Shown: positions 11,201-21,307 of the stretch, one piece after another
How the letters are laid out: each line of letters opens with the position of its first letter
Position numbering within the stretch: the stretch's first letter is position 1
Assembly: GCA_029747585.1 (NCBI GenBank)
Contig: JAPEVF010000463.1
Location: 1 to 36,264 of the forward strand
From: Pleurotus djamor
Taxonomy: Eukaryota > Basidiomycota > Agaricomycetes > Agaricales > Pleurotaceae
Reading direction: 5' to 3'
DNA length: 36,264 nt
The notes under the pieces: model-generated
The model's input: the letters and a program-made list of their open reading frames with translations, nothing else
Databases searched by the model: none
Told to the model about the DNA's origin: nothing
Position numbers and translations under genes: made by a program

Positions 11201-13220
11201 CGACACCATCAGCGAAGTGCTTCAACAACGATGTGGTTCCTTCTGTAGTACAGATGATGTCATGTTGTACAAAGTACGTACGCACCTTGGGACTGTCTAT
11301 CTTCGTTTCCTCAACAAAACCAGGCCAAGGAGAATATTCGAAAAGCAGTGGAAACGCGAAGTCCTACCGAACGCCACAATTGGCTCGCAGAATCGCTCCG
11401 GTATGCACTCTTTTCGCACACTCTCGTTCGTACACTCACATGAAGGTAGCCTTTTCTCAAAAGGAGCCCGGAATATCGAGTTCGAAAAGCTTCGGGAGAT
11501 ATGTGGTGACTATCAACAGCTAAACTACGCGAAAGGCAAGCCGACAATCGTTCCTCCAGTCACACATACTGATGATACGGCCCGCAGGTGCTATCGAGTT
11601 GCCTTTGACGTGTGCGAAGTTGATCGATCCCAGCAATTCTGTCTTTGATATATGGTATTCGGGTATTGAGGTCAACGACGAGCGTAAAGAACTATGCGAG
11701 CGTCGACAAGGCTGCTACGATTTGGTCCTCGATTCGTTGCAAGTCTTCGAAGAGAACTCTACAAAACCTTCTCAAGATGGTCAATCTTCGCAGGACATGG
11801 AAACTGTCCGGGTGTATGCATATGAATTAGCCTTTGCGAGCGACGATGAAATATTTCACTCAGCGCTTTACGACTGGTTCATTGAACGCGGCATGGTGGA
11901 TGATCTGCTGGAGGTATGAACTTACTTACTACACCCCTTATCAGTGTGATGCTCATGTCTCCAACCAGCTGCGACCGCCCTATCTCGAAGCTCATCTCAG
12001 GCGACCGCCTACAAGTGTTCAGAAGTATCAACTTCTTTGGCAATTCTACGTCAAGGCTGGCCAACCTCTTCGCGCCGCGGAAGTTCTGGCGTCTCTGGCG
12101 GAGTCTACAGAGTAAGCCTGACCTAAGAAGAGTGCGCACCGAATCACTGATTATGTTCTAGGTTTGACCTGAGCCTTAGCTCTCGATATGAGTACCTCAC
12201 CCTTGCGGTCGGAAATGCCAAATCTCATCCAATATCATCGGACGGACGCCATGAGACTGCTATAACGTTCCTTACAGACCTTGAAGAGAAACTCGAGGTT
12301 GCGCAAGTGCAGCTCGAGATGTACAACACCCTTCTACCCCACATCAACGACCCGGAAGCTGGGGAGAGAATACGGCTCCTATCAAAACGCTTGTTCACTA
12401 TGTCGGAGGTAAGACATCCTTGATGATTACTTGCTATCTTTTCTCACTCCGTGGTTCATTAGCTCTACCAAGATTACGCAGCTACATTCGACTTACCTGT
12501 AATGAAATTGTTGTGCTTCCATGTTTCAGAGCATCATGATGAAACGGTCGTGCGACCGGTTTGGAATCAAATCTTCGATGAAGGTAATCCTTCATGCTTC
12601 TTCCTATTATATTCAACTTGTTGACGGTACCTAGTGCTCGCCGAAGAAGGAGAACCTCTCGAGATGGCCGACCGCCTGTCGGCCAAAGTGATTCCTCTCG
12701 GGCAAAGGTTTTCCCCGTCAGAAAGCGCGTTCCCACTTCGTGAGTCTTATCAGGAACCCGAAAGGCGCTTGTTGAGTTCGTTTTAGGTCACGTCGCTATG
12801 CTCATCGTTCGTTTTGCTCTCCAACACAAGAATAGCCTCCCACAAGGATGGTCGTCTCGCTTCTTGGTGCAGTGTCGAGTGCCCTACCAAGAAGTTTGTG
12901 ACGTGTTACACGAGATGTATGAATCACAGGTTCGTCTACTTCTTTCATTATTTGTATGCTGGCTGACCGGCCGTACCAAGGTTCCGCCATTTAACGACCA
13001 AGCCAATGTACAAACGATCTCCTCGGAGCTGGCAATACTTTTCGCAGATTGGCTCGAAGAGGCCAAGCGACCTCAGTCGACGCTGGTGTCTCGGGGTGAA
13101 TTCCCTGTTGGAAGGATTGACTTGGCGATAAATCAGTACCTAGCCGAACTGGAGCCGTCTAGGGTGGAGACAAGAAGACTATATGAGTCCGTTAAGAGAC
13201 AACTAAGGCAGAATTGGTAG
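8235..13220 (+). CDS. NUP170: Inner-ring nucleoporin Nup155/Nup170
   Basis: Nineteen exons could be joined in frame: 8235-8418, 8467-8577, 8628-8736, 8784-10196, 10248-10429, 10480-10588, 10638-10803, 10858-10967, 11019-11151, 11199-11273, 11324-11400, 11450-11535, 11588-11913, 11969-12111, 12162-12408, 12463-12583, 12635-12739, 12787-12929, 12981-13220. The product has 1359 residues, the expected size for this large scaffold nucleoporin of the nuclear pore inner ring. The N-terminal half is a beta-propeller (VWVSIDHKLFLWDY region), then SFGRDQTCAM and an alpha-solenoid including NWLAESLR and DYQQLNYAKGAIELPL. The intron at 11536-11587 uses a GC donor. The last intron (51 nt) is free of stops and in frame. 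Ns at 10020 and 10278 fall in third codon positions, and those at 8739 and 10441 lie in introns. Confidence 0.92.
11536..11587 (+). other. Non-canonical GC-AG intron in NUP170
   Basis: The exon ends in GCGAAAG and the intron starts GCAAGC, ending in CCCGCAG (52 nt). Using GC here is the only way to join NYAK to the following GAIELPL block in frame. AAAG/GCAAG is the usual strong context that lets a GC donor pair with U1 snRNA. Confidence 0.8.
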
Positions 13221-13289
13221 AGCACCACTTCCACCTTCCCTTCCATTCAGTATGCTATATAATAGTATAAGTGTGTGCAGGATTAACTA

Positions 13290-14282
13290 CTAGTTCACTT
13301 CCAAAATTGCATCTTCTGCACGTAAAAGGAGACGCTTTGTCAATGATTGAGTCAGATTGTAGACCTTCCATAGTGCTCTAAAGCAAGTCAGACAATATAA
13401 AGTTAGGCCCTACGCGAACAAGCGTACCTTAGAGCACCGACTGACAGTAGGCCGACGAGGATCAAAGCGGCCATGTCCCTAGAGTTTTCTCTCCGACGAT
13501 TGCCCCGGTATCGAGCCAACCAGTGTACGGGACCGATGACGGGTGCCGACAGTAGAAGATGTACAAGGGAGCTTGCGCCCACGATGGGTAGTCCGAGAAG
13601 TATCCGCCGGATGAACCACTTTGTCCAGCCCGGGGAAGAAACTTCGGGATCAGCAAGGGGTGGTGCGAACGAAGAACCGGAGCCTGAGCTTCGTAAGATA
13701 TCCGCTCCTGTTTCGTCCTGAATGATGCGTAGGGCTGCCCGCACGAGATCCTGGACAGCATCGAACGGCGAATAGTAGTAAAACCAGCTCGAGCCATAAT
13801 AAGACGGTTCTTCAAATGCCGAAATGAAGAACGTCGTGATAAACGATGAGAAAAAGACCAACGCCGTGAAGAAGATCGCTGAGAGGCCACCGACTACAGC
13901 TAGACAGACAGGTCTGTCACATCCTGAGAGCTGAGCATGATAAACACACATACCAGGGTTGGTAGCTAACCCGAAGACCTGAGTCCTCGCGAAACGATAC
14001 TGGTAGTGACATTGAGGACATGAGAAGAATGCGCTGGATGACGACGATGTATTCCGCCATCTTTGTAGACATTTAACATGAACGTACTAAGGAAATTGAA
14101 TTCAAAGCCAAGAGCCATGTCGTGTAAATGGGACATACGCTTATTGAGCCCCTGCAAAGGCACGGACGAATGAGCCTACCGAGCTCAGGTTCCGCGTCGA
14201 CGCCATCAAGGCAGATACGACATTGCTTTTCCTCTCCAGAGGCCGAGTCCTGGGCGTTGGCAGCGGTTGGTTCTGAAGGCAT
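13290..14282 (-). CDS. Membrane-bound RING-CH E3 ubiquitin ligase
   Basis: Four exons (14282-14139, 14086-13954, 13899-13428, 13377-13290) encode 278 residues. A complete C4HC3 RING-CH (RINGv) finger sits at the N-terminus: Cys21, Cys24, Cys41, Cys43, His51, Cys54, Cys71, Cys74, with CRGSISYVHVKCL in the middle. Such fingers, as in Doa10/MARCH proteins, act as ubiquitin E3 ligases. Behind it are hydrophobic segments at about 93-119, 175-205 and 225-245, so the protein is probably anchored in an organelle membrane. Without the last intron the frame would stop early at 13403; splicing adds a conserved-looking tail ending LLLRAEDAILEVN. It converges with NUP170 (69 bp between stops) and diverges from the carrier gene. 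Confidence 0.85.
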
Positions 14283-14374
14283 GAGAAGGTGAAGGCCGAA
14301 ATGATAAACGTGGCCACCAACCTACATTTAAGCGCCGGTGGACTCTTACCACCAAGTTCCATCAGTTGCTAACC
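14283..14374. promoter_or_regulatory. 92-bp divergent promoter, RING-CH / carrier
   Basis: The two start codons are only 92 bp apart. The spacer contains a GGTGG...CCACC inverted pair around 14337-14353. No TATA box is visible. Confidence 0.5.
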
Positions 14375-15962
14375 ATGTCCGACGTAGATCAAAATGGGCG
14401 TATACGGCTCGCTGGCGCACTAGCTGGGATGGGAAGTGGTAAGATCGATGGTATTTCTTAGACATCCTCATGCCACTGACATGAGTTTTTGCAACAGGCC
14501 TCACCAAGGTTGGTTTGTCCAACCATGCCCATCATTTACCGGGACTGCCCCTAACCTTGACATCGGCCAAAGGTCGCAGTAGGACATGGGTATGCTACAT
14601 TACCTCCCAGAAAATAGCCAAGTGCGTTGCACGCCAGCCCTTACCTTTTTTGCGGATTCCTAAATTTCTTGCCAGAGGGAAACTATGACGTATTTTTCCT
14701 AGGTTCGACACCGTCAAGACACGTCTACAGTGCTCACCCCCGGGGACGTACCGCAATGCATTCCACTGTCTCGGAACCCTTGTTAGAAGCGAAGTGAGCT
14801 TCCTTTTGTTACTTCTGCTTCAAAAAGGCTAATTTGGATGTGCTCGTCACCTGTAGGGCATATTTGCGCTCTATAAGGGCGCCACCCCTCCGGCAGTTGG
14901 CTGGGCAGCCATTGATTCTGTTCTCTTGGGATCTTTACATAATTACCGTCTTTTTCTAATCCGCCACCGAGTGACCGAACCCACGCCTAAGTCAGGCGAA
15001 CCGCGTCTTACCGTCCTTGGACACGGTATCGCTGGTCTCTTCGCCGGCTTTACGAGGTATGAAACGCGTTCACTCTCCGCCGACTCGCTTCTCTGAAATT
15101 TGCGCTTGAAGCGCGATCGTTGCAACCCCCGTTGAAATGATCAAAGGTACCGTCTCGCATGCTTGCTTCGTACGTGTTAAGTAATCCGAGGCTGTTAGTC
15201 AAGCTTCAACTCCAGAAACAGAATTCTGTGACTGAGCGACAATTCAAAGGCCCGATCGACTGTATTCGCCAGGTAATCCGCACACAGGGCTTCTTAGGTC
15301 TTTGGTCGGGCTTCACTGGCAGTCTCGCCTTCAGAAGTAATTTCTTTTGGATGTTTATGTCCTTTGAGGTGCGTGAACCCCCTCGCCCAATCCTCGAATC
15401 TACACTCGTTGCTAGGCTTTAATGCGAGGGTTTTCGAGTCTGGACGGGACTTCCTGGCAGGTTCGATTCCATATTCTATCATTGCTTGATGTATGCATCT
15501 CATCCCTTCCCCAAGATGAGTACCGGTACAGCCAATTTCCTTTCGGGCGGGCTGGGTGCCTTTTCCTTCTGGGTCATGGCGATACCCGCAGACAATATTA
15601 AAAAGTGCGTTGCCAACGACCGACTTCTGATCTTAGCCGTATGTCTACATGTCTTTGATAGCCGGATGATGTCCTACCCATACCCCCGCCCTTATTCTTC
15701 CCTCGCCTCTCCCGCAAGTACAGTCAATTTGCGTCCGTCATTTATAAGGACTGTGCGTCAAATTGCCTTGGAGAACGGTATTGCGGGGTTCTACCGTGGG
15801 TTAGGGCCCTGCTTACTACGCGCCTTCCCTGTCAACGCTTGTGCGTTCTTCGTATACGAAGGAACTATGCGATTGATTGGGGCTGAAAAAGTGAGTGACG
15901 CTGAGTCATTGGACCTGAGATACACACTAATACCTCCTTCTCATTGTCAGACACGGCACTAA
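14375..15962 (+). CDS. Mitochondrial carrier family (SLC25) protein
   Basis: Eleven exons (14375-14438, 14498-14508, 14573-14589, 14703-14793, 14857-15056, 15112-15146, 15199-15368, 15416-15460, 15516-15604, 15662-15890, 15951-15962) give 320 residues, the standard carrier length. Three repeats are seen with signatures GFDTVKTRLQ (31-40), PVEMIKVKLQ and PADNIKNRM; the first has Gly31 instead of the usual Pro. The protein should be an inner-membrane solute exchanger. It resembles the ornithine/acylcarnitine/YMC side of the family, but the substrate cannot be read from sequence. Exons 2, 3 and 11 are 11, 17 and 12 nt. The last intron (60 nt) has no stop and is in frame, so its retention adds 20 residues before the same C-terminus. 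Confidence 0.88.
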
Positions 15963-16155
15963 GTCGTTCTTGGATTTATTTAGAGTCGATATATGCCTTC
16001 ATTTGGAAAGGAAACTACTAATTATGGACTGATTACTCGTAGATCTGTTTTTGGTACATGTGTATCTGAAAGTTGATATGTTTCCGCCCACTTACTATCA
16101 CCGGCCCAGATAAGGAAGCGTACACACCCAGTACATATTTTCTTCGAAGATAGAA

Positions 16156-17101
16156 TTATAAATAGCAACGAGAAAAGGTGCTCGGAGGTAGAGCACACGG
16201 CCATTTCCCCTGTAAGATGGAGGCCTCCCAGTCATCTGCCTGTGACCTATATAAATCCAAAGCAACGCGGGAATTTTCAAGCTAAGCCATCAAAATATAA
16301 GATTCACACCACCGTCAATGGGGGGAGGGATGCCTACCGGGTGCAGTTGGCCCTCTTGGCAGCGTCTGCACATGAGATGCCAACATAATGTTCGTAGACC
16401 AACGATTTGGTTCGGAGAGCGTAAGGCGTTCCGGAAAGGCATGTATAGAGAAACGTCTCGCGTGCTCTCCGCAGGGTGAGGTATCCCCAAGACTAGTACG
16501 GCAGGTTAACGAAATGTTGATTAAGACAACAGGGAGGCGCGCTTACCGGAAAGGTCATTCCAGATACAGTGCCCAACAAGGATTTTTCTATGATAAATTC
16601 GTATCAGCATCTCAGTCCCGAACAGTCGAGTAACGCTAGTCCTACCCTTTAATTATTCTGGCTATCATTTGTTGCACTACGGAGAATGGCTGGGCTTGTG
16701 TGCCCGAAAACGATGTCAGCGCATCTCGATCAAAACGTGTAATTTAGGCTTACCAGATTGGAGATGATGAGCTTCTATTCCAGTAGTGGCTGTCCGGTAG
16801 TCAGAGACCTAAATGTAACATGGATGAGTCAATACTTGGATCTCGACGACGGTGACGGCGACAAACTGACCTGCATCGTGGGCGCCACATAGGTATCAAG
16901 TATGACGTTGCCTTTGTAGTCAACGGCGGCGCAACGACTGATGAGTAGCACAGCAAGCAGCGAGATTATCAGCAAACGACGCGTCGAGACAGCAGAGGTA
17001 GTCACTAACGCGAGTGTGGGCGTGGTTCCCCCTGGCCCAACGCCGACATTAATGCATGATATGGCGACAATGTTTTCGGGAGAGGGTTTTGAGAGAGGCA
17101 T
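16156..17101 (-). CDS. REX4-like 3'-5' exonuclease domain, catalytic acids lost
   Basis: Seven exons (17101-17010, 16937-16871, 16808-16754, 16694-16646, 16587-16547, 16492-16338, 16281-16156) join to 194 residues, nearly all of it one DEDD-type exonuclease domain of the RNA exonuclease 4 / ISG20 kind. Motif I, normally with a DxE pair in an ALDCE-like block before VGVGP, here reads AISCINVGVGP, so the Asp and Glu positions are Ser15 and Ile17. Motif II is intact (GHCIWNDL, Asp99). In motif III the expected acidic position is Asn156 (LENSR), which may be a subfamily trait. The domain starts almost at residue 1, without the N-terminal extension of ordinary REX4. A TATAAAAAG element lies at 17153-17161, about 50 bp upstream. 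Splice sites and frame are intact, so I call it a coding gene for a probable pseudoenzyme. Confidence 0.75.
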
Positions 17102-17688
17102 TGAGATTAAGTGGGTTGGAACAAGTTGGTCGACAACTCAAGGAAAGCCATACTTTTTATACCTGGGGAGGACAGACATAGTGTCAACTTTGCGGAGAAC
17201 TGGTAGCCTTTGTTGGCAGCCTTGAGGCAAGATGAGATCGTTCGCATGTTTTTGAATAGAACTCTTAACTGCAGAAACGCTCTAGAAAGTTTTCTTGTGG
17301 AGTTTTTGAGACGCCAAAATAACGTAAGGTACGCGACGAGCCGGTTGGGAGATGAAGGCCGTGTCAGAAAGGGCGTGGATTGGATCTGCCATGATTCAGA
17401 GAGGTGGGAAAGGGATGCTTCATCACGATTGTACCGGGAGTGGATCTAAAACATGAGGCAGAGAGGAAGGACAGCGATGTTATTGAATCTAAGCGGCAAA
17501 GGTACGTCTCTAGATATGATTCAGGAGGTAAGGTGATCGACGGGCTGGAGAGCTCAAAAGACGTCGACGAGGATCAGCACAGTATGTATCCCTGAATGAA
17601 GTCGTTGCGTATTACCCGACAGTTACAGCGACGGCGGAAGAGGTCACTTAGCACTAACCTACAAATCAAAAAATATACACGACTCGTT
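17102..17688. other. Intergenic, promoter of the REX4-like gene
   Basis: These 587 bp lie between the REX4-like start and the stop of the PPR gene, both on the minus strand. The TATA-like element at 17153-17161 is the only regulatory signal I can name. Two plus-strand frames (17210-17449 and 17404-17595) have no recognisable content and no sensible splice partners, so I do not call a gene. Confidence 0.35.
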
Positions 17689-19429
17689 TCATCCCTCCAT
17701 CTCCTTCTTCCGCATGCGGCCAATTAGAATATTCCACTTGGCCTCCTCCTGCGTTTTGCTCTCGACCAGCTTCCACCGTCGACGCCGTCCACATCGTCGA
17801 GGAACACGTGGTGAACCACCCATCGCTTCCGTCTCAAGTGTCCAGAGCTCTTTTGCAACCCGTGATCCTTTTTCGGTGTCGATCATCAGCTTGGCTATAT
17901 CGAGACGCCCTTCCTTTAAGGCATACGAAGCAACTCGTCTTCTCACTCTTCTATCCTCGACACGAGGCCCCCAATGTGACCGGAACGTCCGAAGTAGTTT
18001 GTAGGCAGCCGTGCCGCAATGCATGGTGCGTCGAAGCGTTCCCAATAACAGGTACAAAGTCGTTGACGTTGGGCGAAGGCAAGTATGCATCTTGATCAAT
18101 TCTTGACACGAACGCATTGCTTCAAGGTGTCTGCAGATCCCCTTCTTCGCAGAGGTGAATCGAATGAAAAGATGGACGATGTCCATGAGCGGCCGCCACC
18201 GGCGGAATGATAGATGAGAGGGTAGTCCATTTGCATAGGCAGTTACCAGATCGAGCGCAGATTGCCTTCGCCCAGAGCGCAGCATGGTCATCGTCACATA
18301 ATGGATGACTCTGACGGGCATCCTGGAAGTTTCTCTGGGCGTCAACTTGGGGAAGGCCGACATTAACCTCTGGAATCGGGAGGTGCCAGTAATATCTGCA
18401 TCAGGGACCGAAGTAGGATGTGAAGATGATGGGGATTGAAATATCTTGGATCTCCTGGGTGTTCGGAAGCACTCCAACCAGATAGGCAAGATGACATTGC
18501 CTTTGCGTTTAGATGACCCCAAGCTCGATAACCTGGATCTGTGAAAATGACTCGGTGGAGGTTGCGTTGCTAATCTCCATGCGGCCTCCCAATGACCCGT
18601 CAAGGCTAGTAGACGGACATGGAGTTTGTGCGTCTCAATATTGCCCCGAATACCGTAAAGACGCATTTCCGACAAGAGCCTCCTCGTCATTTTAAAGCTC
18701 GCTGATCGGAGTGTGTGAGAGATGAGAAGATTGTATGAACGGGCCGATCGAATGCGAACCGGGTGCTGGGCATGGAAATGAAGAGCTGCAGTGGTATTAT
18801 GAGAGTGTTGGTTATGCAGGAGACGAAGAAGAGCACGAAAGAGCTTCGTAGAAGTAGAGCAGAGATTGAGGATGGGCGAATTCTCGACGGGCAATGCGTC
18901 GTAGCCGACTTGGGTACCGACCCAGTCCGAGACGTGATCCGAGTCAGGTAAGGTGTAGTCGACCAAGTGGCTTTCGAAAAAGTCTTTTTCGGTGACCAGT
19001 TGAGGGTGTAGGAATTGTGTCTGCCTGGCATGCCTGCGCGCCGGTATGTGAGAAATAGTGGGTATACGTTCGGGAAAAATAGAGGGATGAAGCGGCTGAA
19101 GTAAATTTGTCGTTGTCGTCGTTGTCGTCTTCGGTGATATTAGTTGGCTAAAATTGAGTTAGAAACATAAAAGCAAATGACAAGGGTAAGCAGGCGCACC
19201 CGACAGTGAGCAATGAATGTCCGTCGTCGTGTGCGGTGGTTCCGAACAGTCGACGCCTCGAGACGCGGACAGGGAGGGATGGTGGTGGTCGGGAGCAAAG
19301 AGTGAGCCATGTCGATGAGGAAGGGCNTATGGAGGAGGCTGAGTCCACGAAATGGCATTCATGGGCGCGTTCGAAGTCGAGTCGAGCTTTCCGCCGTCGA
19401 CTTCGCGTTCCAACAATTTTGGATGACAT
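17689..19429 (-). CDS. PPR-like protein, probably mitochondrial
   Basis: A long exon (19147-17689) is joined in frame to a first exon (19429-19200) by a 52-nt intron, giving 562 residues. The body has helical, PPR-like segments such as SYNLLISHTLRSASFKMTRR and a repeat-like region around LHVRLLALTGHWEAAWRL, plus a highly basic C-terminus. Organellar RNA processing or translation would be the usual role. The first-exon frame was chosen because it is the only one matching the phase at the junction. It encodes an Arg/Ser-rich, acid-poor stretch that could be a targeting sequence, but the start is uncertain, and the N at 19327 falls in a first codon position, which argues mildly against this frame. 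Confidence 0.6.
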
Positions 19430-20044
19430 AATTCAAATTACGTAATTGAGCCCGCTCGCGATTAACCAGGAAGTAACTCCCAGGTCCTCAGTAAAACACC
19501 GAATTGGACCAGTTCGACTCATTGAACAGCATAACAAAGGCTATAGATCGCCACTAGCACGAATGTAGATTTTGGGTGTGCCTGTCTTTGAATGTCATTT
19601 CTCTCCAGCACCAGATCGCGACTTGTTGTGGCCATGTGTCAGCGCCAGTGCATACTCCCATGCAGACTGAGTCAATGAGCTGCCTAAAAGTAGATTTGTG
19701 CCTTACGTTATAATTCATTAAGTATATACCGCACATGAGACATCAGAGGCGTAGATAAACTCCCAGAGATGCAGCGGAAAATAGAGTGTGTCGGGCTAGT
19801 GTTACGTTCCATTTGGTTATCTGAACGGAGGTGGAGTTCTGAATGTAAATGATATATAATGCAGTAATACGAGTGACGGTGCATCTCTTTACGCAATTAC
19901 ATTAGCCAAGGATGTCAGGATAGGGAAACAAAGAGATGTGATGCCAATGAACGTTATGAACAAATCAAGGAAGGGACCGAAGAAACATGATGATATCCCA
20001 CTAAAGTAAGAGCAAGGAAAGGCAGGATCATAAAGGAAACGCCT
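19430..20044. other. Intergenic region, no gene seen
   Basis: The 615 bp between the PPR-like gene and STS1 contain only short unrelated open frames. I saw no tRNA-like A/B boxes, TATA box or clear repeat. It must hold the PPR gene promoter and the STS1 3' end. Confidence 0.35.
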
Positions 20045-21307
20045 TTACTCCATCATTTGTTGTGGAAGCTGCCGACCCACCAACCAGCCCACCTTCGAGA
20101 TCCACTGATCTCTAACTTCTCGTAACCCATGAACAATCTCGGGACCCTTGGCGATAGCGTATTCATCGAGGGTTCTTTCCCATTCCACGACGGTGTCACG
20201 TCCAAACATACCACCTTGCCGATTAACTGTTTCGTCTACTCGATCCACCCACGCTTTCCACTCCTGCACCACACGCGGGAGTAGATTTGGAAGGAGTATT
20301 GACTGGGTGAGTTCGGGTTGCGATAGCATATGATGGGTGAGAGAAGATAAGAAGCTGAATGTTTCGGAAGGATGTGCCTTGTCCTTATGCAGAACTTGTA
20401 ACGCCGTAGAATGGGATTGCGATGTTGACGAAGCTGAGTCAGAGCGTGGAACGTAGGAAAAATAGGGAAGGTAGGCGATCGCCGCCGAGACGAATTCATT
20501 CATGTGAGGCGTGAGACGAGATAGAATGTACGAGTCCCTCATTCCATGACCTTGATTGACTAGCACAGAACTTAGCGCGTTGATAGAGGCACAAAAGACA
20601 GATACGTACCTGGTTTGTTCAGGGCATTCCCAAAGCCAAATCCAAGAGACGGGGATGAAGGCTGTGGTGGGCCAAACGGGCTAGGATTGTGATAGGGATA
20701 TGCATCACGCAGCTTCTTAGCTGAGACGGCCAGAGCCTGGTTTGCCGTTTCCAATGTAGGTCGAGGGATAAGTGGAAGGATAAGAGACTTTATGGACGGT
20801 TGCGTGCGTATCAGAGAGTTGAGGATCGGGAGCAAAGATTGTGGTGGCAAACTCGCTATATATGCATTACGTCAACCCAGGCTTTCAGATAACCACGACA
20901 ATAATCTCACCAAGCAAGAGCCCGACATCGACATCGTTGTCATCATTCTGGCTAGGCGCCTTATTCTCCTTCGACTCTTTATCATTCGGACCAGCCTCTG
21001 GTGCCACTGTGGGACGAAGACGCTTCACCAAGCGTTTCGTAGGACGTTCGGGTGTCGGACTTCTATCCATCCTCTCGTCAGCCTCCTCTGGCTCATGCCT
21101 GCGTTTCTGTGATTTGGACGGCGACGACGTTGACTGTGAGTTGAACTGGTTTGAGGCGAAGGCGACAGAGTTGGCGTAGTGGCTTGTTGAAGGCCAGCCA
21201 GCAACGCCAGGATGAGACGTCAGGCCAAAGCCGAAGCCCAGTGGCGACGGGGAGTGGCCTACGGGACGTGGTTGGAATCCAATCGGGGACTGAATCACGT
21301 TCGCCAT
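20045..21307 (-). CDS. STS1: Nuclear proteasome tethering factor Sts1/Cut8
   Basis: Three exons (21307-20911, 20855-20610, 20559-20045) encode 385 residues. The Cut8 core is recognisable from SLPPQSLLPILNSLIRTQPS through the KKLRDAYPY block and the helical C-terminal region ending RQLPQQMME. Sts1/Cut8 holds the 26S proteasome at the nuclear envelope and helps degrade nuclear substrates. The N-terminal 130 residues are disordered and carry basic clusters (KSQKRRHEPEE and RPTKRLVKRLRP) that can serve as nuclear localisation signals. The start at MANVIQS was chosen because it follows a fungal-type 5' region; an open frame extends farther upstream but has no conserved character. Confidence 0.85.

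Noticed and set aside
13403..13427. Stop of the RING-CH gene at 13403.
   Set aside because: Reading through gives a random tail. A 50-nt intron with GTACGC donor and TTTAG acceptor leads to a conserved-looking 29-residue tail in frame.
15459..15470. GGTTCGATTCC resembles a tRNA B box.
   Set aside because: It lies at the donor of a carrier-gene intron, with no A box or cloverleaf upstream at the right distance.
16725..16753. A 29-nt intron in the REX4-like gene.
   Set aside because: Too short. Moving the acceptor to 16695 gives a 59-nt intron with a CTGAC branch site and the same frame.
17210..17595. Two plus-strand open frames of 63-79 residues upstream of the REX4-like gene.
   Set aside because: No recognisable motif, no splice partners, and they overlap the promoter of the opposite-strand gene.
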